Assembly (NCBI RefSeq): GCF_024125445.1
Contig: NZ_JAMXWM010000012.1
Span: 1-64,000, forward strand
Length of the DNA: 64,000 nt
Direction of reading: 5' to 3'
Origin: Sporolactobacillus shoreicorticis
Lineage (GTDB): Bacteria > Bacillota > Bacilli > Bacillales > Sporolactobacillaceae
Positions within the stretch are counted from its first letter, which is position 1. Every line of letters starts with the position of its first letter. Below the pieces are notes generated by a model, which was not told where the DNA came from, did not search any database, and saw only the letters and a program-made list of their open reading frames with translations. Shown in pieces: positions 47,723 through 56,634 of this stretch. The position numbers and the translations under genes are program-made.

Positions 47723-48119
47723 AAATCCAGATCTCCTTTTATTATTCTGATGACTTCGTTACAATTTACTGACTCATTCGCAAAAAATCTGACCTTTTCA
47801 CGCCTTTCAGCTTGTAAAAGGTCATCAGATCGATAAAAATTGAGCCAATAAATAGCATCGTCTGTCTGATAAAACGAACAGATTGAAAGGTCACAATAAG
47901 AGACAACGTATATCTTTTAAAAGGATGTTCATTTGCGCTTTTTTCATTCATTACATTGCAAAAGGCCTTGGCCTTTGATACAATACAGTTTGTCAGAATG
48001 AATCTCTGCTTATAGGAATAGAGGCTTTACCAGCCTATCGTTTATTTTATATAGGAACGTGTTTATTTCAGCGGAGTTAGTATGATGACCGGGAATTCAT
48101 GATTTGGAGGTGAATCGAA
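47723..48119. other. divergent intergenic region between gpr and rpsT
   Basis: It holds the rpsT promoter and a leader of about 130 bases, plus the gpr upstream region. A minus-strand 61-codon frame (47766-47951) has no ribosome binding site and was not accepted. Confidence 0.4.
47956..47984 (+). promoter_or_regulatory. sigma-A promoter of rpsT
   Basis: TTGCAA (47956-47961), a 17-base spacer containing AAGGCCTTGGCCTT, and TACAAT (47979-47984). The leader of about 130 bases could host S20 autoregulation, but no structure was verified. Confidence 0.65.
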
Positions 48120-48386
48120 ATGCCAAACATTAAATCAGCAATTAAACGTGTAAAAAAGAGCGAAGCGAACCGTCAGCATAACGTGCAATACAAATCCGCA
48201 ATGCGCACGGCGATTAAATCATTCAACACAAAGGTTGAAGAAAAAGATGTTGAAGGCGCAAAAGCCGCTTTTGTTGCTGCAACAAAGAAGGTCGACAAAG
48301 CAGCGACTAAGGGCTTGATCCATAAAAATAAAGCTGCTCACGAAAAATCAAGACTGTCCAAGAAATTGAACGGTTTAGATGCCTGA
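48120..48386 (+). CDS. rpsT: 30S ribosomal protein S20
   Basis: A basic helical protein of 88 residues: [20 protein letters not shown] and [20 protein letters not shown] are S20 hallmarks. GGAGGTGA lies before the ATG. It is convergent with holA, as in B. subtilis. Confidence 0.97.
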   Translation: MPNIKSAIKRVKKSEANRQHNVQYKSAMRTAIKSFNTKVEEKDVEGAKAAFVAATKKVDKAATKGLIHKNKAAHEKSRLSKKLNGLDA

Positions 48387-48417
48387 TCATTAGAAATCTT
48401 GTTTGTTTAACAAGTCC

Positions 48418-48462
48418 GGCAGAAGAATTGGTGCAGGTGCACCAATTCTTCTGCCTCTTTAT
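48418..48462 (+). terminator. terminator of rpsT
   Basis: GGCAGAAGAATTGGTGCA and its exact complement form an 18-bp stem closed by two bases and followed by a T-rich run. Confidence 0.9.
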
Positions 48463-48470
48463 TTGTGTAA

Positions 48471-48503
48471 AACGGCCCGCTTTTTTACGGCGGGCCGTTT
48501 TTT
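48471..48503. terminator. terminator of holA
   Basis: AAACGGCCCGC with GGCGGGCCGTTTTTT, immediately after the holA stop. T runs flank both strands, so it may also back up rpsT termination. Confidence 0.85.
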
Positions 48504-48504
48504 A

Positions 48505-49533
48505 TTACGCTGCCTTCGAAGAAATCGCAATAATGAGCAGCTCAAGCGCCAATACTTTGTCTGCTTGTCCTGTCTTGATCTTAAAATCCGTTTCCGAACA
48601 TTTCTCAAGCGCTTGTTCCAACATTTGGGCATCAAAAAGCCGTGTCTGTTCCAGCGCTAGTTTAACCGCATAAGGATGGACACCGATTTTCCCTGCGATA
48701 TTATTTTGGGTATATCCCGCTTTCTGATAATATCCCGCCTGATAGACAATGCGAAACTGCCGTTCCAGTAAAGCAAGCAGCTTTAGGGGTTCCTCTTTCA
48801 TTCGGACCAATTCATGAAGCAACTGCAGCGCCTCGGTTGTCTTTCGATGCATAACTTGGTTTACAAGCAAAAACACATTGGTTTCAAGCGACTTCGAACC
48901 AATCTCCTCGACCACCTGGGCATCGATCGGTCGATCTGCGCCGCAATAAAGTGCACACTTACCGACTTCATTAGCAAGCTGGCCAAGATGCGGACCAATT
49001 GCGGCCGTCAACTGCTCATGTCCTTCCTTCGTGTACCTTGCACCGTGCTGAACCGCAACGTTTTCAAGAATTGCGAAGAGGGTCGTATCCGTCAAATGAG
49101 ACAATTCATAAACGATTGCCGTTTTTTCAAGTTTCTTGACAATTTTTTTGCGTCGATCCAGTTTCTCATATGAGGCGACAATCATCAGTATTGTACTTTC
49201 AGCAGGATGCTCCATATACTGTTCCAAACGGTCAATCTTTTGCTCTATCTTCGTTTTTGTTCGTTCACCGGTTAGGAAGTAGGCATTATCCATAATAACA
49301 ACTTTCTTTTCGCCGAAAAACGGAATCGTTTCCGCGTCTTCAACCGCATGTTCGAGTGGGACTTCAGTCATATCATATCTCGAATAATTGAAATCACGTT
49401 CCTCGTCGTTCAATGCCTCTTTTGTTATATTTTTCTTCATCAATTGAATTAGAAAATCCTGTGTTCCGAACAACAGATATATAGGCGCGAGCGGCTTGCT
49501 GATCGATAAATTTGCTGATTTTGGTGCTGCCAT
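48505..49533 (-). CDS. holA: DNA polymerase III subunit delta
   Basis: Clamp-loader subunit that opens the sliding clamp. The 342-residue protein begins with PIYLLFGTQDFLIQLMKKNI, then VVIMDNAYFLTGE, and has the helical C-terminal collar with LALLERQFRIVYQAGYYQ and GVHPYAVKLALEQ. It lies between rpsT and comEC as yqeN does in B. subtilis. Confidence 0.95.
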   Translation of the reverse strand: MAAPKSANLSISKPLAPIYLLFGTQDFLIQLMKKNITKEALNDEERDFNYSRYDMTEVPLEHAVEDAETIPFFGEKKVVIMDNAYFLTGERTKTKIEQKIDRLEQYMEHPAESTILMIVASYEKLDRRKKIVKKLEKTAIVYELSHLTDTTLFAILENVAVQHGARYTKEGHEQLTAAIGPHLGQLANEVGKCALYCGADRPIDAQVVEEIGSKSLETNVFLLVNQVMHRKTTEALQLLHELVRMKEEPLKLLALLERQFRIVYQAGYYQKAGYTQNNIAGKIGVHPYAVKLALEQTRLFDAQMLEQALEKCSETDFKIKTGQADKVLALELLIIAISSKAA

Positions 49534-49924
49534 CTATGTATTCATCCTTTGTCTAAGCCTAATTCTGATTGTGATACGCGACCACAATCACTCATCTTTA
49601 CTTTACCGTTCAGCTGCACACTTGACAAGGCTCTTCTTTACACATTTTGCAGGTGCATCTGATTTTCAAAATGGACTGGATTGGTTCTGCACCAATTATC
49701 TGTCAATTGCTCAAACCGGCCGAACCACCCTAGCTTTTCCATGGAAGGCAAAGAGAAAGCGGCTTACAGCCGCTTTCTAAATATATATGAACGCCGACAA
49801 ACGAAACCTAGGATAACGCTTGTCAGGCGATATACATTACTCTCTCTAGGATATCCTATGAGCAAAAAAAGTATGGGTGACAACTGACGAATTTTTAATT
49901 ATAAATGGTGGTAATTTGGGCAGA
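49534..49924. other. gene-free stretch between comEC and holA
   Basis: B. subtilis has the tiny gene yqzM here; no equivalent frame was found on either strand. A hairpin GAAAGCGGCT-TAC-AGCCGCTTTC lies at 49754-49776 and could end the comEC transcript, though the T tract is weak. Confidence 0.4.
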
Positions 49925-52261
49925 TTATGGCGAACTGGCATGCTCCCAATTGATGATCTGCTGTTGATCAAACCAAAACCGGATCGCACGTAATTGATCC
50001 GTACGCAATATTCGGACTTTATGTTCAGTCAGCTTCTCAATCACCTCTTGATGTGGATGTCCATAGCGATTTCCCCTTCCACTTGAAATAATCCCGATGG
50101 CCGGATTAAGACGCGTGAGCCATTCCTCAGAGGTCGATGTCCGGCTTCCATGATGCCCGAGCTTAAGCACATCCGTATCAAGGCGAGAATAACGCTCAAG
50201 AAGCCCTTTTTCACCGCTTTGACTCAGGTCACCGGTAAACATCCACTTCTTGCCACCTAGCGTTACATAAAGAACAATCGAGTTATCATTGCTCTCCTCT
50301 GATCGTCTGCTTGGTGAAAGTGCATGAAACGCAATTTCGCCTATTTTCATGATCATACCGGAATGAAGCTCATTAATTGTTGTCCCGTCACGTATCATTA
50401 ATTCAAAAAGGGCACGATCCTTGGCACTCGGATCGTGATAGGGACTAATGAGCAATTGATGAACCACTATTTTTCCAGCGATCCCTTTCAATCCTTCGAC
50501 ATGATCGGCATCACGATGTGTCAATACAAGCGCATCAAGATGCGTTGCCCGCAAAGCAAGCAGCTCACGAAGCACGACATCTCGCCCAACTTCGAACGGC
50601 CGATTACGTTCGCGCCACTTTTCTTGTCCAAATTCAATCGTTCCACCGGTATCAATCAACATGTTACCCGCGTTATGGGGCAACCGAATCAAAATGCTGT
50701 CCCCTTGTCCGACATCAAGAAAAGTCACCGATCCGCGAGTATCCAGCTGGTCGGTTGTCCATATAACTCCAAAGATAAGAAAAAATGGCGCGAGCAGCGC
50801 AAAAATAAACTTGAGTGAATGGAAACACTCCCAGATAATGAGAGATGTGAAAATTAAGACGACAGACAGTCCGATCTGCCAGCCGGATAAAGCGCCATAG
50901 GTCAGTTGCATGGGCATCCAGCGTGAAAGATAGAGAAGAAATTGGTGCGGAGCAAAGAGAAGGGTATCTACAGTGTATGAAAAAAAAACAGAACAGCCGG
51001 TGAAGAATAAAGCGAAGAAATAAGCAACGAAACAAAGCGGTAAAATAACAAAGGTGATGAATGGAACGAAAAAGACGCTGAGCAAAATGCCCACTAAGGA
51101 AAGTTGATAGAAATTCGGAACGATAATCGGAAAAGTCACGAGTTCACATATCAATGAAAGAATAATCATGCGCAGCAACGGTGATTGATACGAATGAAGC
51201 ACCGTCGGACCGGCAATCAATACCACAAAGGTAACCGTAAAAGAAAGCTGAAAGCCCAAATCATACACAACCCTCGGATCATAGAAAACCATCAGCAGAC
51301 AAGCAAGAGCGATCAGATCGGAAACGGTCAGCCTGCGCTTCTTCATCAATGTAAAAATCAGTACACAGCCGGCCGTTATTCCGGAGCGCACGATTGACGG
51401 CTCAGCACCGGTAATCACGACGTATACAGGAAGCAGAACAAGCAATAACAACGATGCATATTCACGCACCATGCCTGCGCGCCTGAGCAAATAGAATAAA
51501 ACACCGAACACCACAGCAACATGCATACCAGAAACAACGAGCAGATGAACAAGTCCAAATATTCGGTAAGCGTTCGCCAACTCGGGATCCATCTGATCAT
51601 CACTTCCCAGCAGTAAGGCGTTCATCATCTCCGCAGCCGTTGACGTAAAATGCGTGGAAATAAATGTGATCTGATTTTGGCGAACGCGCCGAAGCCAGTC
51701 AAGAAGCGACAAGTCGGCATCACTATAGTTTGGGATCTGTGCAGCCTTCATCCGCCAATAAATATGATGCCTCTCAAGGTATAAGCGCTGATTAAAGGCG
51801 TGAAAATTACTAGGCGGTTCAGGCCGTTCAAGTTTCCCTTTCACTCGGCACCTCATTCCGATTTTCAGTTCACGCAGCAACAAACGTTTCTGCTGCTCAG
51901 TCTGAAGCTTTACATCGATCATAATCGACTCGCCTTGATCCGTCTTTAATTTGAAGTGTAAACGATCACCGTCAAATATCGGAAGGTCAGTGATCCTGCC
52001 TTGCACAACCTGTTGGCGGTCCGACAAGACGGTATCATTCTTTTGAAAAAAGACAAGATCAATTTTTATAATCAAAAGAATGAGTAGAAGCGTACCGAAA
52101 AATTGATACTTTCGCAAAATGATCAGATAAATTCCATACACAGCAAAAAGAGCAGCCGGAATGATCGGATTCGTACTGAGGCATGTCCATGCCGCCAGGC
52201 AGCCCGACATCGCAAACAAATGCCATTTACCGGAAAACGGCATCTCGATCCAACTTTTCAA
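49925..52261 (-). CDS. comEC: competence protein ComEC (DNA channel and nuclease-like domain)
   Basis: Forms the membrane pore through which single-stranded DNA enters in transformation. In order: two N-terminal membrane helices, an OB-like external domain (about 70-170), a multi-helix Competence domain with LLVVSGMHVAVVFGVL, and a C-terminal metallo-beta-lactamase domain with GQGDSILIRL, LTHRDADHVEGL and LGHHGSRTS. All motifs look intact over 778 residues. It follows comEA and comEB in the usual order. Confidence 0.94.
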   Translation of the reverse strand: MKSWIEMPFSGKWHLFAMSGCLAAWTCLSTNPIIPAALFAVYGIYLIILRKYQFFGTLLLILLIIKIDLVFFQKNDTVLSDRQQVVQGRITDLPIFDGDRLHFKLKTDQGESIMIDVKLQTEQQKRLLLRELKIGMRCRVKGKLERPEPPSNFHAFNQRLYLERHHIYWRMKAAQIPNYSDADLSLLDWLRRVRQNQITFISTHFTSTAAEMMNALLLGSDDQMDPELANAYRIFGLVHLLVVSGMHVAVVFGVLFYLLRRAGMVREYASLLLLVLLPVYVVITGAEPSIVRSGITAGCVLIFTLMKKRRLTVSDLIALACLLMVFYDPRVVYDLGFQLSFTVTFVVLIAGPTVLHSYQSPLLRMIILSLICELVTFPIIVPNFYQLSLVGILLSVFFVPFITFVILPLCFVAYFFALFFTGCSVFFSYTVDTLLFAPHQFLLYLSRWMPMQLTYGALSGWQIGLSVVLIFTSLIIWECFHSLKFIFALLAPFFLIFGVIWTTDQLDTRGSVTFLDVGQGDSILIRLPHNAGNMLIDTGGTIEFGQEKWRERNRPFEVGRDVVLRELLALRATHLDALVLTHRDADHVEGLKGIAGKIVVHQLLISPYHDPSAKDRALFELMIRDGTTINELHSGMIMKIGEIAFHALSPSRRSEESNDNSIVLYVTLGGKKWMFTGDLSQSGEKGLLERYSRLDTDVLKLGHHGSRTSTSEEWLTRLNPAIGIISSGRGNRYGHPHQEVIEKLTEHKVRILRTDQLRAIRFWFDQQQIINWEHASSP

Positions 52262-52310
52262 AAATTACTAAGAGCATTTCAACAATGACCATAAACAGGT
52301 CCCCCGATCA

Positions 52311-52778
52311 TCAGATTTCCTCTTTCTTTGCCACCTTCAGTTCAATAAAATTATCAAAAGGCACCTTCTTAACTGTTACATGAGCCGCTTCAAACAATTC
52401 CTTCGCGTAAGGATGATTTTTGTAATCCTTAGCAAAATAAACACTTTTTATTCCCGCCTGAATAATTGCTTTGCAGCACTGAACACATGGATAATGTGTC
52501 ACATAAATTTCCGCACCTTCTGTCCGTTCACCGAATTTCGCGCATTGCAAAATCGCGTTCATTTCTGCATGAATGGTACGCGCACAATGTCCGTCGATCA
52601 TGTAGCATCCTTCATCTGTACAATGCGCACCGCCAGCGATCGAGCCGTTGTACCCGCCGGCAATAATTCTTTTATCACGTACAATGGTCGCTCCGACAAT
52701 CAGCCTTGTGCATGTACTCCGTGATGCAAGCAAATGGCTTTGCGCCATAAAATATTGATCCCAAGATAGTCTCTCCAT
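52311..52778 (-). CDS. comEB: dCMP deaminase-family protein ComEB
   Basis: A 155-residue zinc deaminase with HAEMNAILQC and PCVQCCKAI, plus VGATIVRDKRIIAGGYNGS. It would convert dCMP to dUMP. It sits in the comE operon in Bacillales but is not itself needed for transformation in B. subtilis. The ATG has AGGAGG upstream. Confidence 0.94.
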   Translation of the reverse strand: MERLSWDQYFMAQSHLLASRSTCTRLIVGATIVRDKRIIAGGYNGSIAGGAHCTDEGCYMIDGHCARTIHAEMNAILQCAKFGERTEGAEIYVTHYPCVQCCKAIIQAGIKSVYFAKDYKNHPYAKELFEAAHVTVKKVPFDNFIELKVAKKEEI

Positions 52779-52861
52779 GCTTTAACTCCTCCTGAATGAA
52801 TAACCTGTCCTTATTGTACCAGAATCTGCCTCTTCTCCGCCGATCCATTTGTCACATTCAT

Positions 52862-53542
52862 TTATTGAAGCGATATATTCGGTTTCATTTTTTCAAGCGA
52901 TTTATCACCAATCCCTGATACATTGGTCAGTTCATCTATGCTCTTAAAAGGACCGTGTTCGTCACGATATTGGATAATCGCCTTTGCCTTTGCAGGACCG
53001 ACTCCCGGAAGATTTTGCATCGCCTGTTCATCCGCCGTATTCACATGGACCATTTCCCCGCTTTCTTGACTGCCTGCCGCATTTACGGACGATTCTGCCA
53101 AGACATTCTGCTCCGTTTCCCCATGCTTTGGTACATAAATAACCATCGCATCAACAAGCTTCTGAGCCAGATTAATTTTGTCACGGTCCGCCTGCCTGCT
53201 GAATCCACCTGCCTGTTCAATTGCGTCGACCACACGATCCGTCGGTTGAACATGGTAAATACCCGGTTTACGCACTGCCCCCTTTACATCAATAATAAGT
53301 TCTTCAATCCGTTGCGGCTCTTGTTTGGTTTGTTTGGTTTGTTTGGTTTGTTTGGTTTGTTTGGTTTGTTCGGCATTCTGACTCTTAGAATCTGCCGACC
53401 CAGATAATAACTGTTCACTTTTCTCGAGCTGTGTTTCATTCCTGATTTTTGTCTGATGCTGATAAAGCAGCCAGAGGAGAACTAAAACCGCAACGGCTAA
53501 GATGATCAGCCATACTTTCTTTTTCATCCAACGTTTATTCAA
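52862..53542 (-). CDS. comEA: DNA receptor ComEA with KQT repeat
   Basis: A membrane-anchored DNA-binding receptor for transformation. A short cytosolic start and one membrane helix (WLIILAVAVLVLLWLLY) precede a polar linker. The linker contains a run of five QTK-type tripeptides encoded by 9-bp repeats. An SLBB-like domain (IIDVKGAVRKPGIYHVQ) and a C-terminal helix-hairpin-helix pair (LPGVGPAKAKAIIQYRDEHG and NVSGIGDKSLEKM) follow. The TTG at 53542 is chosen because GAAGGGAAG lies seven bases upstream; ATG codons at 53560 and 53527 lack sites. Confidence 0.9.
   Translation of the reverse strand: MNKRWMKKKVWLIILAVAVLVLLWLLYQHQTKIRNETQLEKSEQLLSGSADSKSQNAEQTKQTKQTKQTKQTKQEPQRIEELIIDVKGAVRKPGIYHVQPTDRVVDAIEQAGGFSRQADRDKINLAQKLVDAMVIYVPKHGETEQNVLAESSVNAAGSQESGEMVHVNTADEQAMQNLPGVGPAKAKAIIQYRDEHGPFKSIDELTNVSGIGDKSLEKMKPNISLQ
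53324..53368. repeat. five tandem 9-bp repeats inside comEA
   Basis: The unit TTTGGTTTG (plus strand) is repeated five times without error. Because the unit is three codons, slippage would change linker length in steps of three residues without breaking the frame. Confidence 0.95.
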
Positions 53543-53639
53543 GCCAATTCTTCCCTTCATAGTTGGTGGCAGTCATATTCCGTTTGCCTGATACATAGGT
53601 TCAATAAGGATACACTGAAGAGATATTGAGGTGGAAAAC

Positions 53640-54470
53640 ATGAGGATCGGTGTGATTGGAACAGGAAATATGGGCGCGCTGCTTGTCGACGCGCTGGTGA
53701 AAAGCAAGGCGGCGAAACCGAAAGATATTACCGTAATGAATCGGACAAAACAGAAAGCCCTAGATCTGGCAGAAAGGCACCATCGATTGTCGGTCAGTGA
53801 ATCACCAATTAAAGTTCTCCAGAATGCAGATATTGTTTTCCTGTGCGTGAAACCCGGTCAGTTTTATTCCTTACTGGAGTCACTGTGTGGATCTTGGCAT
53901 CCGGGTCAGATCGCCGTTTCGATCACAAGCCCGATTTCCGTGAATCAGCTTGAACAGATAATTCCCTGCCAAGTTGCACGCGTGATTCCCAGCATCGTCA
54001 ATCAAAGCCTTTCGGGCAGTTCGCTCGTTACATTCGGATCAAGCATGGCCGATCTTTCGAAAAACAAACTGTGGGCTGTTCTCTCTCAATTTTCTCATCC
54101 GATTGAAATTGACGAAGAAAATATACGAGTAGCCTCCGATCTTTCAAGCTGCGGGCCTGCATTTCTTTCTTTTTTACTGCAGAAAATGATCGACGGAGCC
54201 ACAAGCGCAACATCGCTCTCCAGAAAGCAGGCCACACAATTAACGACAGAGATGATCGAAGGGCTGGGCAAACTTTTTGCGGAAGGCATCTACACACTTG
54301 AGGAACTACAAAAGAAAGTAACGGTAAAAGGCGGGGTGACAGGTGTTGGATTAACTGTTTTGGAACAAGGATATCAGGATGTTTTTGAAAAACTGTTCAC
54401 AGAAACTCAGAAGAAATTTGTTGAAGACAAAGAAGCAATAAATAAAACATTCGGAGGAGAGAAGAACTAA
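53640..54470 (+). CDS. comER: ComER, pyrroline-5-carboxylate reductase-like protein
   Basis: A 276-residue NAD(P)-binding protein: IGVIGTGNMGALLVDAL is the Rossmann motif and ADIVFLCVKPGQ a family signature. The C-terminal dimerisation domain has DLSSCGPAFLSFLLQKMIDG and TVKGGVTGVGLTVLEQG. It resembles ProC and diverges from comEA, exactly like B. subtilis comER. Its role is not clear; links to sporulation and biofilm have been proposed for homologues. The ATG at 53640 follows TTGAGGTG. Confidence 0.9.
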   Translation: MRIGVIGTGNMGALLVDALVKSKAAKPKDITVMNRTKQKALDLAERHHRLSVSESPIKVLQNADIVFLCVKPGQFYSLLESLCGSWHPGQIAVSITSPISVNQLEQIIPCQVARVIPSIVNQSLSGSSLVTFGSSMADLSKNKLWAVLSQFSHPIEIDEENIRVASDLSSCGPAFLSFLLQKMIDGATSATSLSRKQATQLTTEMIEGLGKLFAEGIYTLEELQKKVTVKGGVTGVGLTVLEQGYQDVFEKLFTETQKKFVEDKEAINKTFGGEKN

Positions 54471-54586
54471 ATGGAGACCAATAATAATTATTTCTCCACA
54501 GCGATCACAAATCCTTCTTTATAAATAAATTAATTTTAAATCGGCACGATCTTCACCTTGAGTAACCTTGCGGATTAGTGAAAACA

Positions 54587-54640
54587 AAAAAAGATCCGAA
54601 CCACCATTCAGCAATGAATGGCCGATTTGGATCTTTTCAT
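54587..54640. terminator. terminator of comER
   Basis: AAAAAAGATCC and GGATCTTTT form the outer stem and CCATTCA and TGAATGG the inner one, around a GCAA tetraloop. T runs are present on both strands. Confidence 0.8.
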
Positions 54641-54748
54641 AGTTACATACCTCTTCTATGGAAACCACCACATCCGGAGACCGCAAAAAAGCTGAATTTT
54701 TTTCAACATAATCAATAAAAGGCATATCTCATTTTTAAAATCCTATGT

Positions 54749-54783
54749 AAAAGAAAATGTGGAGACAGAAGCATCCCCACATT
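54749..54783 (-). terminator. terminator of the yqeG-rsfS operon
   Basis: On the minus strand AATGTGG and CCACATT flank a loop and are followed by TTCTTTT, just after the rsfS stop. Confidence 0.7.
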
Positions 54784-54790
54784 GATGTAC

Positions 54791-55144
54791 TTACAAAGGC
54801 TTTTTTTCTAATGTATATAACGGGGCATCTCCCCATAATTTTTCCAATTGATAATAGTCACGTTCATCTCTATGGAAGACATGGGCAATGACATCACCAA
54901 GATCAATCAATACCCATCGTGCCTGATCATAACCCTCCATTCGATGAACCGTTATGCCATTTTCTAATGCAGCTTTTCGAAGCGCCATTGAAATGGCTTG
55001 TACTTGTTTGTCAGAATCACCATGGCAGATAATAAAATAATCAGCCATAATTGAAATTCCCTGCATCTTTAGAATGACAAGATCCTGAGCCTTTTTGTCA
55101 TCCGCTATTTCCGCAAGATATTTAACCCATTCTTCACTATTCAT
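54791..55144 (-). CDS. rsfS: ribosomal silencing factor RsfS
   Basis: A 117-residue protein that binds L14 and blocks subunit joining in starvation. Motifs are DDKKAQDLVILKMQGISIMA, DYFIICHGDSDKQVQAI and RWVLIDLGDVIAHVFHRDER. It follows yqeK by four bases. In B. subtilis yqeM comes next; here the operon ends. Confidence 0.95.
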   Translation of the reverse strand: MNSEEWVKYLAEIADDKKAQDLVILKMQGISIMADYFIICHGDSDKQVQAISMALRKAALENGITVHRMEGYDQARWVLIDLGDVIAHVFHRDERDYYQLEKLWGDAPLYTLEKKPL

Positions 55145-55148
55145 TCAG

Positions 55149-55727
55149 TCACCTCATTGAATTTATTTGCTTCTGTACAAGATCATTATATGCTTCGAAG
55201 GTCTTCGGATAGACACTTTGCTGTTTGCTCAAGAGATGTGTAATGGTCTTCTGTAATTCCAGCAGAACAGCATGATCCAAATCTCGTTTCGCTGCTTCCC
55301 TGACTTCTTCGACTCCCGGAAAATCGCGATTTGGTTCAATGTAATCGGCAAGAAAAATGATCTTCTCAAGTAGCGACATATGCTTGCGCCCCGTCGTATG
55401 ATAAATGATTGCGTTTAAAAGATCCGCATCATTAAGCCCATATTTTTCCTGAACATAAATCGCGCCTGCCGGAGCATGCCACAATTTGTCCGAATACTGG
55501 AGGCAATCGCTCCACGTTCCTGGTTTGCGCAAAATCATTGCCTTCAATTCAGCATCTGAGAAATATTTGACAATGTCATGCAACATTCCGGCTAAACGTG
55601 CTTTTTCCTCATCTCCGCCGTATTTTTTCGCAAGTTCACCTGCTGTCTGAGAAACACCAACCGAGTGTACAAAGCGCTTTTCGGGAAGAACCGCTTTAAT
55701 CGTTTCTTTTGCCTCATCAATGTTCAT
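55149..55727 (-). CDS. yqeK: HD-domain nucleotide hydrolase YqeK
   Basis: A 192-residue HD-superfamily protein with HSVGVSQTAGELAKKYG, LAGMLHDIVKY (the HD pair), and HAPAGAIYVQEKYG. Homologues are symmetrical diadenosine tetraphosphate hydrolases. It overlaps the nadD 3' end by 11 bases, so it is translationally coupled. Confidence 0.93.
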   Translation of the reverse strand: MNIDEAKETIKAVLPEKRFVHSVGVSQTAGELAKKYGGDEEKARLAGMLHDIVKYFSDAELKAMILRKPGTWSDCLQYSDKLWHAPAGAIYVQEKYGLNDADLLNAIIYHTTGRKHMSLLEKIIFLADYIEPNRDFPGVEEVREAAKRDLDHAVLLELQKTITHLLSKQQSVYPKTFEAYNDLVQKQINSMR

Positions 55728-56298
55728 AAAGCCTTCGCTCCTTTATGTAGTTTATGACCTCATCCCTGATAAAGTAGCGGCATGACCGCCCGATCTTTAA
55801 TCGTTCGCGTAAGAAACTTGAGGATAAGTCCACTTTCGGCATATCAATGTAGCGCACATCGGCGAAGTCAGGATGCTTTTCCAGATAGCCCGGCCGCTTA
55901 AATGCAATAAAAGAAGTCAATGTACACAGCTCATTCACTTGATGCCATGTTGGAAGATCATCCACCATATCCGCACCGAGAATGAAGTAAAAATGGTCAT
56001 CTGGATAGCTTTTTTTCAGACTGCGAAGCGTATCCACAGTATAAGACTTTCCCTTGCGCTCAAGTTCGGCATGACAAACAGCAAATCTGTTATTGTCCTT
56101 GATTGACAGCCGCACCATTGCCGCCCGCTGCTCAGCATTTGCACACGCCTTTTTCCCCTGAACATGTGGCGGCTGATAGCTGGGCAAAAACCACACCTGA
56201 TCCAGTTCGCATACCTCAAGCGCTTCTTCGGCAATCAATAAATGCATTAAATGCGGCGGATCGAATGTGCCGCCGAATAAACCGATTTTTTTATTCAT
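55717..56298 (-). CDS. nadD: nicotinate-nucleotide adenylyltransferase
   Basis: Converts nicotinate mononucleotide to deamido-NAD. The nucleotidyltransferase motif is GLFGGTFDPPHLMHL, and the second phosphate-binding motif is SSSFLRERLKIGRS. VWFLPSYQPPH is family typical. 193 residues; 12 bases after yhbY. Confidence 0.96.
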   Translation of the reverse strand: MNKKIGLFGGTFDPPHLMHLLIAEEALEVCELDQVWFLPSYQPPHVQGKKACANAEQRAAMVRLSIKDNNRFAVCHAELERKGKSYTVDTLRSLKKSYPDDHFYFILGADMVDDLPTWHQVNELCTLTSFIAFKRPGYLEKHPDFADVRYIDMPKVDLSSSFLRERLKIGRSCRYFIRDEVINYIKERRLYEH

Positions 56299-56310
56299 TA
56301 GTTCAGCATC

Positions 56311-56607
56311 CTACTTATTTGGAATATCGATCCGCTTATGCTCTTTGGACTGCCGATAAAGAACCGCCGTATGGCCAATTACCTGAACAAGCTCTGAATT
56401 GGTACGCTTGCTTATTTCGCTGCCGGCTTCAGTAGGATCTTCAAATGTATTTTGTAAAAATTGTACTTTAATCAATTCACGCTTCTCAAGTACATGATCA
56501 ATTTCATCAATGAATTGATCATGTACACCAGTTTTCCCGACTTGAAAAATCGGTTTGAGCGGATGAGCTATTTTTTTTAAAAATTTTCGTTGATTATTAC
56601 TCAGCAT
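56311..56607 (-). CDS. yhbY: YhbY-family RNA-binding protein (CRM domain)
   Basis: A 98-residue CRM-domain protein associated with pre-50S ribosomes: MLSNNQRKFLKKIAHPLKPI, then FQVGKTGVHDQFIDEIDHVL with the family GxxG-like loop, and VIGHTAVLYRQSKEHKRI. Known as yqeI in B. subtilis, in the same position. Confidence 0.94.
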   Translation of the reverse strand: MLSNNQRKFLKKIAHPLKPIFQVGKTGVHDQFIDEIDHVLEKRELIKVQFLQNTFEDPTEAGSEISKRTNSELVQVIGHTAVLYRQSKEHKRIDIPNK

Positions 56608-56634
56608 ACTTTTTTTAATTCCCCCATTAGTTAC

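Larger units (their letters stand above)
54471..54790. other. gene-free stretch between comER and rsfS
   Basis: It contains the two terminators listed separately and no acceptable gene; B. subtilis has the methyltransferase gene yqeM here. A minus-strand 68-codon frame spans the comER terminator and lacks a binding site. Confidence 0.45.

Noticed and set aside
47766-47951. Minus-strand 61-codon hydrophobic frame upstream of gpr
   Set aside because: No binding site, starts at the rpsT promoter, and does not match YqzM or any family I know. It could be real, but evidence is lacking.
54519-54725. Minus-strand 68-codon frame between rsfS and comER
   Set aside because: It runs through the comER terminator hairpin, has no ribosome binding site and resembles no known protein.
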